64,000 nucleotides of DNA. Origin: RPQJ01 sp963793005 (GTDB taxonomy: Bacteria; Pseudomonadota; Gammaproteobacteria; Steroidobacterales; Steroidobacteraceae). The position numbers and the translations under genes were made by a program. Shown one piece after another: positions 16,761 through 26,359 of this stretch; position 1 is the stretch's first letter, and each line of letters opens with the position of its first letter. Under the pieces are notes generated by a model. That model was not told the DNA's origin. It saw only the letters and a program-made list of their open reading frames with translations, and searched no databases. The stretch covers positions 992,001 to 1,056,000 of the forward strand of contig CAWBYP010000002.1 in NCBI GenBank assembly GCA_963793005.1, read 5' to 3'.

Positions 16761-17950
16761 GGATGAGGCCGCCACCCGAGGGTTAGAAGAAGGACCGCGA
16801 ACCCGACCACGTAACCGAGCGCGATGTGCCACCCGGAACGCAGCCACAGGCCAACCGAGCGCGCCTGCGGAAACACTGTCGTGATCGCCACGCCCGCCGA
16901 CGATCCGAACCAGACCATCGAACCGCCGAAGCCGACCGCGTACGCAAGCACGCCCCAGTCGTAGCCGCGCTGCTCGAGCGCCAGCTTGGTCAGCGGGATG
17001 TTGTCAAAAACCGCTGAAATGAAGCCGAGTCCCAGCGTCGTCGGCCAGGACGCCGCAGGAAGCTTCTCCACCGGCATCAGCGAGGCCGAGAAGACCAGGC
17101 ACAGCAGGAACAGCGTACCCCTGAGCATGCCGGGCAGTACCTTCCAGTCCGGCGCCCGCAGCGGCGCCGCGACCAGCAACGCCACCCAGACCGAGACGCC
17201 GATGAACGGAAAGCGCGCCGCCAGTTCCGGGAACTCGACATTGACGACGACGTTGCAGGTCACGGCCACCGCGAGGATGAACCCGACGACGCCGACCCGC
17301 ACCCAGTCCGCGTGAATGCGCAGGTCCGCACGCTTCACGATCGGCGAATAGCGCTGCTGCTGCATCGATGCCGGTATGCCGAATACCATCAGCGCTGCGA
17401 CCGAAGCCACATAAGCATGGACCACCTCGCGCGGAGCCACGCCATCGATCCACATCATCGTGGTGGTCGTGTCGCCGACCACGCTGCCGGCCCCGCCCGC
17501 GTTCGCGGCCGCAACAATGGCCGCCAGGAAGCCGATGTGGACCTTGTGCCGGTATACGTGCGAGGCCACGGTCCCGCCGATCAGTGCAGCCGCTATGTTG
17601 TCGAGAAACGCCGACAGCACGAATACCAGCGCCAGCAGCACCAGCCCTCCGCGCCAGTCATCGGGCAACAGGTCGGGCAGCAGGTCAGGCACGCGGCTGG
17701 CCTCGAAGTGACGGGACAGCAGCGCAAAGCCCATCAGCAGGCCGAACAGGTTGGCAAGTACCACCCACTCGCCGCGGAAATGCCGCGCGAGGCCCGGGAG
17801 TCCCCGCACGCCGTCGAAGTCGAGGACGCCCAGCTTCCAGCAGAGGATCGCCGCGAGGCCAGTGGCCGCCACCTCGAGCGTTCGGTCGTGCGAGAGCGCG
17901 ACGCCCACCAGGGTCACGCCGAACAGCACGAATTCAACGGGGATGATCAT
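16757..17950 (-). CDS. NhaD/citrate-transporter-like membrane protein (ion transporter superfamily)
   Basis: 397-residue inner membrane protein with about 11 hydrophobic segments. The two halves each hold a hairpin signature: SAFLDNIAAALIGG with GAGSVVGDTTTTMMW in the first half, and SAVFDNIPLTKLA with GGSMVWFGSSAGVA in the second. These repeated DN and GSxxG/SS elements resemble the NhaD Na+/H+ antiporters and the wider IT superfamily, so a sodium-coupled antiporter or an organic anion carrier are both possible. It overlaps comB upstream and the HAD gene downstream, each by ATGA. Confidence 0.85.
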   Translation of the reverse strand: MIIPVEFVLFGVTLVGVALSHDRTLEVAATGLAAILCWKLGVLDFDGVRGLPGLARHFRGEWVVLANLFGLLMGFALLSRHFEASRVPDLLPDLLPDDWRGGLVLLALVFVLSAFLDNIAAALIGGTVASHVYRHKVHIGFLAAIVAAANAGGAGSVVGDTTTTMMWIDGVAPREVVHAYVASVAALMVFGIPASMQQQRYSPIVKRADLRIHADWVRVGVVGFILAVAVTCNVVVNVEFPELAARFPFIGVSVWVALLVAAPLRAPDWKVLPGMLRGTLFLLCLVFSASLMPVEKLPAASWPTTLGLGFISAVFDNIPLTKLALEQRGYDWGVLAYAVGFGGSMVWFGSSAGVAITTVFPQARSVGLWLRSGWHIALGYVVGFAVLLLTLGWRPHP

Positions 17951-18654
17951 GCCGCGGGAGTCGGGGCTGCGAGTCGCTCGAGTTCAATTGGTTGTCCGGG
18001 CACTCGCCGGAGGCGAAGCACGAAGTCGAAGCGATCCACCTCGGTGCAGTAGTCGAAGTCGTCGCGTGGTGCCCAGTCGCAGGCCGGGTCGAAGAACTTG
18101 CGCGCGGCCGGCGCGCTGCGCAGCCGATCGCGCACCTCGGCCAGGGGCGCCGGTTGGCCCCGCAGCATCTGGCCCAGGCACTCGGCGTAGAGATCGTCCT
18201 CGGCGCATCGTTCGCGAGCCTCGTGGCCCATGCGTACAAGCGAAACCAGGTCGGCGCCGCGCGCGCGCACATAGCGGCAGACCGCCGATATGTTCACGAA
18301 GGCGCCGGTCAGGACCTCGTCCGCCTGCGACGCGTTGACCAGCCCCTGGGTACCCGCGTGAGTCGTGTGCACGAGCACCCTGCCGCGCAGGTCCAGTGCA
18401 CGGATCTCGGTCGGCGAGTTGCCCGCGTCGAATCCCGGCAGCTTGCGCGCCTGCCGCTCGCCCGCGAGCACTGCTCCCGGAAAACGTCGCCCAAGCTCGA
18501 AGGCATCGTCAACCTCGCCGACCGGGAACACTCGCTCCGCGCCCGCCTCGAACGCGTGCGGCGCAACCGAGAACGCGCGAAAAACGTCGATGACTACTGC
18601 AATGCCACGCGCCTGGCGCGCGCCGGCGACGTGATCCAGGAATTCAATGCGCAC
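17947..18654 (-). CDS. comB: ComB-family 2-phosphosulfolactate phosphatase
   Basis: 235 residues. The ComB family is best known for removing phosphate from 2-phosphosulfolactate on the way to coenzyme M or sulfolactate. Family segments seen are VVIDVFRAFS near residue 20, LAGERQARKLPGFDAGNSP, a TTHAGTQG loop (usually TTNGT), and AEDDLYAECL. The start is a GTG, 12 bases after sua5. It overlaps the transporter gene by ATGA. The physiological substrate in this organism is not known, since no other sulfolactate genes are visible here. Confidence 0.85.
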   Translation of the reverse strand: MRIEFLDHVAGARQARGIAVVIDVFRAFSVAPHAFEAGAERVFPVGEVDDAFELGRRFPGAVLAGERQARKLPGFDAGNSPTEIRALDLRGRVLVHTTHAGTQGLVNASQADEVLTGAFVNISAVCRYVRARGADLVSLVRMGHEARERCAEDDLYAECLGQMLRGQPAPLAEVRDRLRSAPAARKFFDPACDWAPRDDFDYCTEVDRFDFVLRLRRVPGQPIELERLAAPTPAA

Positions 18655-18666
18655 CGCGACCCCGGA

Positions 18667-19710
18667 TCACGGCTGTCCGATTCCGTCGCCGAATTCGGCG
18701 CGCAGCGCCGCAATGTCCGGATCGACGGCCACGACATTCTCCGCCGAGGCCGCCCGATGCAGCCGGTCCCTTACCGCGTCCCAGGCCTCGCCTTCAGGGA
18801 CCTCCTCGACCAGGATCTCGCTGGCGCCGGACTTGTCCAGCGCGCGCAACCCGACATACAGCTCACGGGCGTAGGCGTCGGCGCGTCGCCCGGCGTTCAC
18901 CCAGGTCATGTACTTGTTGGCGGTCCGCGGAGGTCGCGTCGCGAGCACCGCCACGCGGCGACCGTCGGCGGTCAACTGGCCGACAACTTCCTCGAGCGTG
19001 GCGCTGGTCACGATGCTGAGCCGCGTGGAAGGCGCGTAATGCTTCACATCCGAGCCCGGCACCCGCGGGGAATCTGTCGCAGGTGTTCCCTCGACCTCGG
19101 GCACCACTGCGCGCAGTTGCGTCAGCGTGATGAAGCCCGGCCGCAGCAGTCGCGGGACGGCATCCGCGCATGAGACGATCGTTGACTCGAGGCCGATCCT
19201 GCAGTCGCCTCCATCCAGGATCGTCCGGACGGCGTCGCCGAATTCCTCGCGGACGTGTTCGGTCCGGGTCGGACTGACATGGCCGTACCGATTGGCCGAA
19301 GGCGCCGCAATGCCGCTGCCGAATCCTTTCAGCAGCTGTTGCGCGACCGGGTGCGCCGGGACTCGTATCGCCACGGTGTCCTGTCCGCCGGTGACCGCGA
19401 GATCCACGGCCGGCGCCCGTCGCAGGACCAGTGTCAGCGGACCGGGCCAGAACTTTTCAGCCAGCGCGAGCGCTGCGGGGGGAACGACCAGGGCCCAGCG
19501 CTCGAGTGCTCGCTGGTGCTCGATGTGCACGATGAGTGGGTGCGTAGCCGGACGACCCTTGAGTTCGAATACCCGGCGGACGGCGTCCGGATTCCGGGCA
19601 TCGGCGCCGAGTCCGTAGACGGTCTCTGTCGGGAACGCGACGACCTCACCTTCGCGCAGCGCCTCCACGGCGCGGTCGATTTCCTCCTGGGGCAGGCGTG
19701 CCGTAACCAT
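18667..19710 (-). CDS. Sua5-type L-threonylcarbamoyladenylate synthase
   Basis: Makes the threonylcarbamoyl-AMP used for the t6A37 modification of ANN-decoding tRNAs. 347 residues: a YrdC domain (EVVAFPTETVYGLGADA, FELKGRP, PGPLTLVL, GSGIAAPSANRYGHVSPT) followed by a linker and a Sua5 domain from about residue 215. This two-domain form is longer than the E. coli TsaC (about 190). No Shine-Dalgarno precedes the ATG; a TATCAT box does. It heads the sua5-comB-transporter-HAD-HIT series. Confidence 0.93.
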   Translation of the reverse strand: MVTARLPQEEIDRAVEALREGEVVAFPTETVYGLGADARNPDAVRRVFELKGRPATHPLIVHIEHQRALERWALVVPPAALALAEKFWPGPLTLVLRRAPAVDLAVTGGQDTVAIRVPAHPVAQQLLKGFGSGIAAPSANRYGHVSPTRTEHVREEFGDAVRTILDGGDCRIGLESTIVSCADAVPRLLRPGFITLTQLRAVVPEVEGTPATDSPRVPGSDVKHYAPSTRLSIVTSATLEEVVGQLTADGRRVAVLATRPPRTANKYMTWVNAGRRADAYARELYVGLRALDKSGASEILVEEVPEGEAWDAVRDRLHRAASAENVVAVDPDIAALRAEFGDGIGQP

Positions 19711-19716
19711 CCGCGG

Positions 19717-19722
19717 ATGATA
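19717..19722 (-). promoter_or_regulatory. -10 box TATCAT just upstream of sua5
   Basis: TATCAT on the minus strand begins 12 bases before the sua5 ATG, predicting a transcript that starts at the ATG. No Shine-Dalgarno is present. No matching -35 box is visible. Confidence 0.45.
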
Positions 19723-19767
19723 GCGGATCAGCCGGAAACCGTTTTGGCGATGCCGGCCCGGATAGAT

Positions 19768-22575
19768 TCAGTCGAGCCCGGTCCGCACCCAGCCGTCGGG
19801 CGTCCGCACCAGTTCATAGGTGGGCCAGTAGTGCAGGTCGAGTTTCAGCGTGACGACGTCGACGGTTCCGTTCCATGCGACGGTCTTCAACCGAACCGCC
19901 GAGCGGTCCGGTCGCCCGCGAACAGCCGCGATGAATGAGTCGAGGTCGGGTGTCGGACGGCCGTCCACCTCGACGATGCGGCGTCCCGCGACCAGCCCGT
20001 AGCGCGTCGCAGGCGAACCGTAGGAGAAGTAGGCGACGAACACGCCCTCGGGCGGGATCCCGCGCTGCGCCGACATCGCCCGGTGCGGCGCGTGCAGCAC
20101 CGTGCCGGCCCAGAGCAGCAGGCGATCGATGTCCCGGCCGCCGAGCGCGACCGTCGCGACGTCGATATGAATTTCCTTCCCGTCACGCAGCACGGTCAGC
20201 GACACCGCCGGCAGCTGCGTCGCCAGTTCCACGTCCCTGAACCGGCTCACCGGCCTGCCGTTGACCGCGAGCAGCAGGTCGCCGTCGCGCAGGCTGGCTA
20301 CCGCAGGCGACCCGGCGACCAGACGCGAGATGCGAAGCAGCTGCCGGTTCGCGCCTCCGGCCTTTTCGAGTCTTGCCACCCAGTCGGCGGGCAGCCCGAG
20401 CTTGCGCGCCTCGGCGATCGACACGGTCTCGAACTCCGCCTCGAGCGAGTAGATCGGCTGGCCTCCCCTTGCCGCTGCGACCGCTTCCTCGACGATGGCA
20501 GCCGGCATCGCCCGGCTGACCTGCGACAGGTTTCGCCCGCCCTCGTAGGCGAAACTCGACCACAGGGCGCGCACCCGACCATCGCGTCCGGCGACGACGC
20601 CGTCAAACCCCACCGGGTCGTTCACCAGGGTTGCAACTTCGAGGTTGGCCTCGCGGAACTGCAGGGTTCTCGACAGCGGGAAAGCCACGTCGTCGACCGA
20701 CGCCACGGACGTCGCGAGCGACTGCACCCTCGAGTCGCCGGTCAGGCCGACGACCGTCACCACCTCGCCCGCCTCCAGCGGCCTCGCATCGAAGGTCGCG
20801 GCGCGGATCGGCGTGCCATCGAGCAGCGTCGGGTCGAACGACACGATCGCCACGTTGTGCAACGGGTGCACATATTCGACGCGGCCAGGCACCTCGACCG
20901 ACCCGCCGAAGGTGAGGCGCACGTCGCCGACGGCGACCGGTACGGTGTTGCGGTCCACGGCCACCAGGCCGCGCCCGGCATCGACGAGGACGCCGGCGCC
21001 GTGGTAGCTGCGTTCCGTTACGCCGGCCACCGAGAAAGGCATGTCGAAATTGACCAGCACCAGCGACGGCGCCAGTCCATCGACCAGCGGGTCGCCGGTC
21101 GTGGCGAACGATGTCCGCGCCGGGTCAGGCTGCGCTGCGGGCGGTGGCTCGGCGAGGTCGTGACACGACCAGTAGCCTGCAGAATCGTCGCGCGTGCAGT
21201 CGAGCGTCTCGAACCAGCGCCGGTCCATCCGCATCACGCGCGTCTGGCTGCCGCGCGGATCGTCGAGCGTCGAATAGCGCAGCGCCACGCGCACGCCATC
21301 GGGCAGCGCGGCAATCGCCTGCTCGAATTGCTCGAGCGACACCACGTCCTGGCCTGAGATATTGCTGATGACCGCCCCGCGGGGAATGCCAGCCGCGCCC
21401 AGCGAATACCCGGGATTCGCGACGAACACTCCGCGCAGCGGGGCGTTCATGTGGCGGGCCATCTGGTAGGAAAGGTCGTGCACCACCGCGTCGCCGAACT
21501 GCAGGTAGCGCGCGGGCGTGATCGAGTTCAGGTCCTGTACGACGAGATTGCGCTCCAACAGCTCGCCGCCGCGCTCGAGCTCGAGTCGCACGGGTTTCCC
21601 AACCGACGAGTCGAGGACGTCGGCCAGCGGGTCGAAGGTCGCGGTGAGCCTGCCATTCACGCGGACCAGGATGTCGCCGGGCTGCAGCTGCCCCTCCGCC
21701 GGGGATCCGGCCTGCACTTCGCCGACCACCAGCATGCCGGTGAGTCCGGGTGCCGCCTTGCGCGCCTCCGCCTCAGTCTGCGGCCGGAGGCCGAGGCGCA
21801 CGAGTTCATCGTAGGGCTGGTAGGTGAAGATCGTCTGCAACGTCCCGCGTGTCACGGGCTGGCCGGCCTGGATCAGCCGAAGCGCCCGCTGCACCCGGTC
21901 GAGCGGCAGGTAGAAACTCGCCGCCGCGCCGTTGCTGCCGCCGGCATTCAGCGCGACCGCATGTCCCTTGATGTCTATCACCGGCGAACCCGAGGAGCCG
22001 CCCGAGGTCCCCGATGCAGCCTGGATGTAGAACGTGTTGAAGTCGTTGTACTTGCCGACCCCGTAGCGAGGCGCCTCGCGGTCGAGGCGCGCGATCGTGC
22101 CGGCGAGGATCGAAAGCTGTTCGCCGGCATCGTTGCCGACCACCCGGATCTCGACTCCCACGCGCGCACCGGTCGGGTCCAGTGGCAGCGCCGTGGCCTT
22201 CGCATAACGGAGTTTCGACGGGTCGAATCGATAGAAGCCGAAGTCGTGCACCGGGTCGCGATACACGGGCGTCAACTCCACTTCCTCGCGATTCTGGAAC
22301 ACGGCGGTCGCAACTACCGGCCCCGGGGTCACGACGTGGCGATTGGTGAGGATCAGGCCGCGCTCGGCGTCGACGACGAAGCCCGTGGCCTGGCTCGACT
22401 CGTTCCATTCGGTGTCGAAGGCGCGCGCCTGGTCGATCTGTATGGTGACCACCGACGGCGCCACCCGCGAAACCGTCTTGTCCCAGGCAGGCGTTTCGGC
22501 ACGCGCCGCCGGCAGCGCGAACAACGTACCTGCAATCGCAAGCCAGGCCCATGCCCGCAGTCGGGCAGGGTTCAC
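19768..22575 (-). CDS. Large periplasmic double HtrA-like protease with PDZ domains (Nma111-like)
   Basis: 935 residues. A signal peptide (cut near residue 26, ...PAARA) is followed by a trypsin-like domain with a full triad: His80 in LTNRHVV, Asp111 in DPVHDFGFY and Ser197 in GSSGSPVI. PDZ domains start near 278 and 379. A second trypsin-like domain (about 510-700) has lost its triad: the His position reads DRNTV and the Ser loop VGFDGVVAG. Two more PDZ domains start near 750 and 838. This active-PDZ-PDZ-inactive-PDZ-PDZ layout is that of fungal Nma111/Ynm3. The GTG start at 22575 overlaps the kinase stop (GTGA). A role in envelope protein quality control is inferred. Confidence 0.88.
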   Translation of the reverse strand: MNPARLRAWAWLAIAGTLFALPAARAETPAWDKTVSRVAPSVVTIQIDQARAFDTEWNESSQATGFVVDAERGLILTNRHVVTPGPVVATAVFQNREEVELTPVYRDPVHDFGFYRFDPSKLRYAKATALPLDPTGARVGVEIRVVGNDAGEQLSILAGTIARLDREAPRYGVGKYNDFNTFYIQAASGTSGGSSGSPVIDIKGHAVALNAGGSNGAAASFYLPLDRVQRALRLIQAGQPVTRGTLQTIFTYQPYDELVRLGLRPQTEAEARKAAPGLTGMLVVGEVQAGSPAEGQLQPGDILVRVNGRLTATFDPLADVLDSSVGKPVRLELERGGELLERNLVVQDLNSITPARYLQFGDAVVHDLSYQMARHMNAPLRGVFVANPGYSLGAAGIPRGAVISNISGQDVVSLEQFEQAIAALPDGVRVALRYSTLDDPRGSQTRVMRMDRRWFETLDCTRDDSAGYWSCHDLAEPPPAAQPDPARTSFATTGDPLVDGLAPSLVLVNFDMPFSVAGVTERSYHGAGVLVDAGRGLVAVDRNTVPVAVGDVRLTFGGSVEVPGRVEYVHPLHNVAIVSFDPTLLDGTPIRAATFDARPLEAGEVVTVVGLTGDSRVQSLATSVASVDDVAFPLSRTLQFREANLEVATLVNDPVGFDGVVAGRDGRVRALWSSFAYEGGRNLSQVSRAMPAAIVEEAVAAARGGQPIYSLEAEFETVSIAEARKLGLPADWVARLEKAGGANRQLLRISRLVAGSPAVASLRDGDLLLAVNGRPVSRFRDVELATQLPAVSLTVLRDGKEIHIDVATVALGGRDIDRLLLWAGTVLHAPHRAMSAQRGIPPEGVFVAYFSYGSPATRYGLVAGRRIVEVDGRPTPDLDSFIAAVRGRPDRSAVRLKTVAWNGTVDVVTLKLDLHYWPTYELVRTPDGWVRTGLD

Positions 22576-23504
22576 AATGCGCGACCGAATGCGGACTGGA
22601 AGCGATCCCTGAACTCGTCCATCGTGAACGAGTGCGACTGGGTTCCGGCGTGGGCGATCTTTATCGCGCCCATCAGGGAGGCGACGCGGCCGGTCGTTTC
22701 CCAGTCGAGCCCGTTCATCAGGCCAAACAGCAGCCCGGCACGATAGGCGTCGCCACAACCGGTGGGGTCGACCACGGCTTCGGGCGCAGCCGCCGGGATG
22801 ACGTGCTGCCGTCCCCCGGCGTGGATGACACTGCCATCGGCGCCTTTCGTGACGACCAGCGCGCGGACGCGGCTGGCTATCTCGTCGTGCGACAGCCCGG
22901 TGCGTTCGCAAAGCAGTTGGCCCTCGTAGTCGTTGACCGCCACCCAGGTGGATTTCTCGATGAAATCGTGCAGTTCCGCGCCGTCAAACATTGGCAGGCC
23001 CTGTCCCGGGTCGAACAGCATCGGGATGCCGGCTTCCGCGAACTGGGCCGCGTGCTGGAGCATGCCCTCGCGCCCGTCCGGGGCCACGAGGCCAAGCGTG
23101 CAGCCTGGAACCTGTGAGACCTGGTTCAGGTGCGATTGGTTCATCGCGCCGGGATGGAACGCAGTGATCTGGTTGTCATCGAGGTCGGTGGTGATGAAGG
23201 CCTGGGCCGTGAACTCGCCTTCCACCACGCGAACCTGGGACACGTCCACCGAGCGAGCGCGCAGCCAGCGCTCGTAGGGCGCGAAGTCGTGTCCGACCGT
23301 CGCCATCGGTACGCCCGTGCCGCCGAGCAAGGCGAGGTTGCAGGCGATGTTTCCCGCGCAGCCGCCGAAATTGCGCCGCATGCTCGGCACCAGGAAGGCG
23401 ACGTTCAGCATGTGGATGCGATCCGGAAGGATATGGTCCCGGAACCTGCCGGGAAACACCATTACCGTGTCGAAGGCAACTGAACCGCAGATGAGAGCCG
23501 TCAC
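22572..23504 (-). CDS. PfkB-family carbohydrate/nucleoside kinase (adenosine kinase-like)
   Basis: 310 residues from the GTG at 23504, which overlaps the gcvPB stop as GTGA (an ATG at 23516 would overlap it by 16 bases). PfkB signatures are NFGGCAGNIACNLALLG near residue 50 and the C-terminal DPTGCGDAYRAGLLFG with the catalytic Asp and anion hole. The long GDxFAPYERWL and AFITTDLDDNQITAFHPGAM segments resemble bacterial adenosine-kinase-like members. The substrate is not certain. Coupling to the glycine cleavage genes upstream and the protease gene downstream may reflect only shared transcription. Confidence 0.87.
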   Translation of the reverse strand: MTALICGSVAFDTVMVFPGRFRDHILPDRIHMLNVAFLVPSMRRNFGGCAGNIACNLALLGGTGVPMATVGHDFAPYERWLRARSVDVSQVRVVEGEFTAQAFITTDLDDNQITAFHPGAMNQSHLNQVSQVPGCTLGLVAPDGREGMLQHAAQFAEAGIPMLFDPGQGLPMFDGAELHDFIEKSTWVAVNDYEGQLLCERTGLSHDEIASRVRALVVTKGADGSVIHAGGRQHVIPAAAPEAVVDPTGCGDAYRAGLLFGLMNGLDWETTGRVASLMGAIKIAHAGTQSHSFTMDEFRDRFQSAFGRAL

Positions 23505-24967
23505 GCGGTCTTCCACGCGACGTCGAGTTGCTTCGCGGCGCGCACGTCATCGAGCCGGCGGACCGGCAGCGTATAGGGCGCACCCTTGAGTTTTGCCGGG
23601 TCGGTCCTGGCCTCCTCGCGGATGGCGACCATCGCGTCGACGAATGCGTCGATTTCCTGCTTCGACTCGGTTTCGGTCGGTTCGATCAACAGGCACTCGG
23701 GCACCAGCAGCGGGAAATAGGTGGTCGGCGCGTGGAACCCGTAGTCGAGCAGCCGCTTGGCAAAGTCCATTGCAGTCGTGCCGTAATCCCGGGCCTCGTG
23801 CCTGAGCGTGATGATGAACTCGTGACCGGCCCGGCGCTCGGGGTATGCGAGTTCGAAGCCCGCGGCAGCCAGGCGCACCATGAGATAGTTCGCGTTCAGC
23901 GTGGCGAACTCCGACACGCGGCTCATTCCGTCGCGGCCGAGCATGCGCATGTACACATACGCGCGCAGCAGCACCCCGGTATTGCCCATGAATGCCGACA
24001 GGCGCCCGATGGTCTGCGGCAGGTCGCGCTCGTCGAGCCAGCGGTAGCGATCACCTTCACGGCCGACCAGCGGCACAGGCATGAACGGCAGCAGGCGCTC
24101 ACCCACGCCCACCGCGCCGGACCCCGGCCCGCCGCCGCCGTGCGGCGTCGAGAAGGTCTTGTGCAGGTTCATGTGGATCACGTCGAAATCCATGTCCCCT
24201 GGCCGGACCTTGCCCAGGATCGCGTTCAGGTTGGCGCCGTCGTAGTAGAGCAGTCCGCCCGCATCGTGGACGATCCGGGCGACCTCGCCGATGCGCCGTT
24301 CGAAGACGCCGAGGGTAGACGGGTTGGTGAGCATGATGCCCGCTGTGTTCGGCCCCACCGCGGCTCGCAGCGCCTCCACGTCGATGTCGCCGCTCGGCAG
24401 CGAGACGATCTCCCGCACGGTGCAGCCGCACATCGTGGCGGTCGCCGGATTGGTGCCGTGCGCCGCGTCGGGCACGATGATCTCGGTGCGGGCGAGGTCG
24501 CCCCTCGCCTGGTGATAGGCGCGGATCATCGCAACGCCCGCGAACTCGCCCTGGGCGCCGGCCATCGGCGTCAGCGACACGCCGCGCATGCCGGTGACTT
24601 CCTTCAACATTTCCTGCAGCTCGTACAGGCAGCGCAGGATTCCCTGCCCGGTCAGTTCCGGCGCCAGTGGGTGACGCGACAGGAACTCCGGCAGCATCGC
24701 GTACTGGTTACAGGCGCGCGGGTTGTACTTCATCGTGCACGACCCGAGCGGGTAGAAGTGCGTGTCGATGGAGAAGTTGAGCTGCGACAGCCGCGTGAAA
24801 TGCCGTACCGTCTGCAGTTCCGAGACCTCGGGCAGCACCGGCGGCCTGCTGCGGCGCAGTGCCTGCGGAATCACCGGCTCGGCGACCTCGCGCGGGTACT
24901 GGGCCTCGGCGCTGCGGCCGGGCATTGAGTGTTCGAAAATCAGTTTCTCGAGCATGTCGGTTCTCAC
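23501..24967 (-). CDS. gcvPB: GcvPB, glycine dehydrogenase (decarboxylating) subunit 2
   Basis: PLP-binding half of the two-subunit P-protein of the glycine cleavage system. 488 residues. The PLP lysine is in IHMNLHKTFSTPHGGGG (about residue 271), followed by GPGSGAVGV. The N-terminal FEHSMPGRSAEAQYP and LGSCTMKYNP are family landmarks. The GTG start overlaps the gcvPA stop (GTGA), the coupling expected for an obligate heterodimer. Confidence 0.96.
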   Translation of the reverse strand: MRTDMLEKLIFEHSMPGRSAEAQYPREVAEPVIPQALRRSRPPVLPEVSELQTVRHFTRLSQLNFSIDTHFYPLGSCTMKYNPRACNQYAMLPEFLSRHPLAPELTGQGILRCLYELQEMLKEVTGMRGVSLTPMAGAQGEFAGVAMIRAYHQARGDLARTEIIVPDAAHGTNPATATMCGCTVREIVSLPSGDIDVEALRAAVGPNTAGIMLTNPSTLGVFERRIGEVARIVHDAGGLLYYDGANLNAILGKVRPGDMDFDVIHMNLHKTFSTPHGGGGPGSGAVGVGERLLPFMPVPLVGREGDRYRWLDERDLPQTIGRLSAFMGNTGVLLRAYVYMRMLGRDGMSRVSEFATLNANYLMVRLAAAGFELAYPERRAGHEFIITLRHEARDYGTTAMDFAKRLLDYGFHAPTTYFPLLVPECLLIEPTETESKQEIDAFVDAMVAIREEARTDPAKLKGAPYTLPVRRLDDVRAAKQLDVAWKTA

Positions 24968-26344
24968 GCTGCGTGGGAGGAGGCGCCGCTCATGATTTCG
25001 CGGAGCGCTCGCGCATAGGTTTCGATGTCTTCCCGGGTGCGCGTCTCGGTGGCGCAGACCAGCAACGCGTTGCCGAGGGCCGGGTAATCCGCGCTCGCAT
25101 CGAAGCCGCCGACGATCCCGCGCGAAGCCAGCGCGTCGAGCACGCCGCGCACCGGACGATCGAGTACCAGCAGCGCCTCGTGGAAGCGCGGTCGGTCGAA
25201 CGCTACGCGGACGCCCGGGATCTTCGCCAGCGCATCAACCAGTGCTGCGCTGCGCTCCATGCAGGTGGCGGCGACATTCTCGAGGCCGCGCGCGCCGAGC
25301 AACGACATGTGGATCGTAGCCGCCGTGACCAGCAGTCCCTGGTTGGTGCAGATGTTGGAGGTCGCCTTGCTGCGGCGGATGTGCTGCTCGCGCGCCTGCA
25401 GCGTCAGCGTGTAACCGGGCTTGCCGTCGAGGTCGACCGTGCGTCCGATGATGCGGCCCGGCATCTGGCGGATGTGTTCCATCCTGGTCGTCATGAAGCC
25501 GAAGTACGGACCGCCGGACGACAACGGCACGCCCGAGCGGTTGCCCCTCGCCGCAGACGATGTCGACGCCGCGCGCGCCCCACTCGCCCGGCGGCTTCAG
25601 CAGCGCAAGCGAAACCGGATTGACCACCGCAATGACCAGCATGCCCATCTCGTGCGCGCGGTCGGTGAGTTCGTCCACCTCCTCGAGCGTGCCGAAGAAG
25701 TTCGGCTGCTGGATCACCAGCGCCGTAATGTCCTCGCCGCGGTAGCGCTCGAGGCTCGCCGCTGGAGTGTGGCCGCCTCGGTCGTCATAGCCCAGAAGCT
25801 CGAATGAAAGCCGCTGGTTGCCGGCGACCGCCTTCGCGACATCGCGGTACCGCGGATTCAGCGCTGCCGGCAGCAGGATGCGAGCCGATTTCGACTTGCG
25901 GTGCGCCCGCACGGCCATCAGGCAGGCCTCGCCGAGCGCCGTCGCACCGTCGTAAAGCGACGCGTTCGAGGCGTCCATGCCGGTCAGGCTCGCCATCATC
26001 GACTGGTACTCGTACAGCAGCTGCAGCGTGCCCTGGCTCGCTTCCGCCTGGTACGGCGTATAGGCGCTGTAGAACTCTCCCCGCGAGACGAGGGCCCAGA
26101 CGACCGACGGCACATGGTGCTCGTAGGCGCCGGCCCCGATGAAATTCAGGGGCCGTCCGTCCTCGGCCGCGCGCTCGGCCATCAACCGGCCGATCTGCAT
26201 CTCCGACGCGCCCGGCGGAATGCCTTCGAGCTCGCCACAGCGCAGCTCCGGCGGAATCTCGTCGAACAGCGCGTCGGTGCCCGATGCGCCGATTGCGGCC
26301 AGCATGTCGCGGACATCGTCCGTCGTGTGCGGGATAAAGGGCAT
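24964..26344 (-). pseudogene. gcvPA: GcvPA, glycine dehydrogenase subunit 1, broken by a one-base frameshift
   Basis: The first 270 or so residues (MPFIPHTTDDVRDMLAAIG to VDIVCGEGQPLG) and the last 187 (VPLSSGGPYFGFMTTR to the end) lie in different frames. They join cleanly if one base near 25531 (G on the plus strand, C in the coding strand between CTCGGG and GTGCCG) is removed, giving 459 residues, normal for GcvPA. Both halves look intact: YEYQSMMASLTGMDASNAS upstream and TNQGLLVTAATIHMSLLG downstream. All partner genes are intact, so a sequencing or assembly error is as likely as a recent mutation. Uncorrected, the upper frame gives a 369-residue protein with a wrong C-terminus. Confidence 0.88.
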
Positions 26345-26359
26345 GATCTCACCCGTAGG

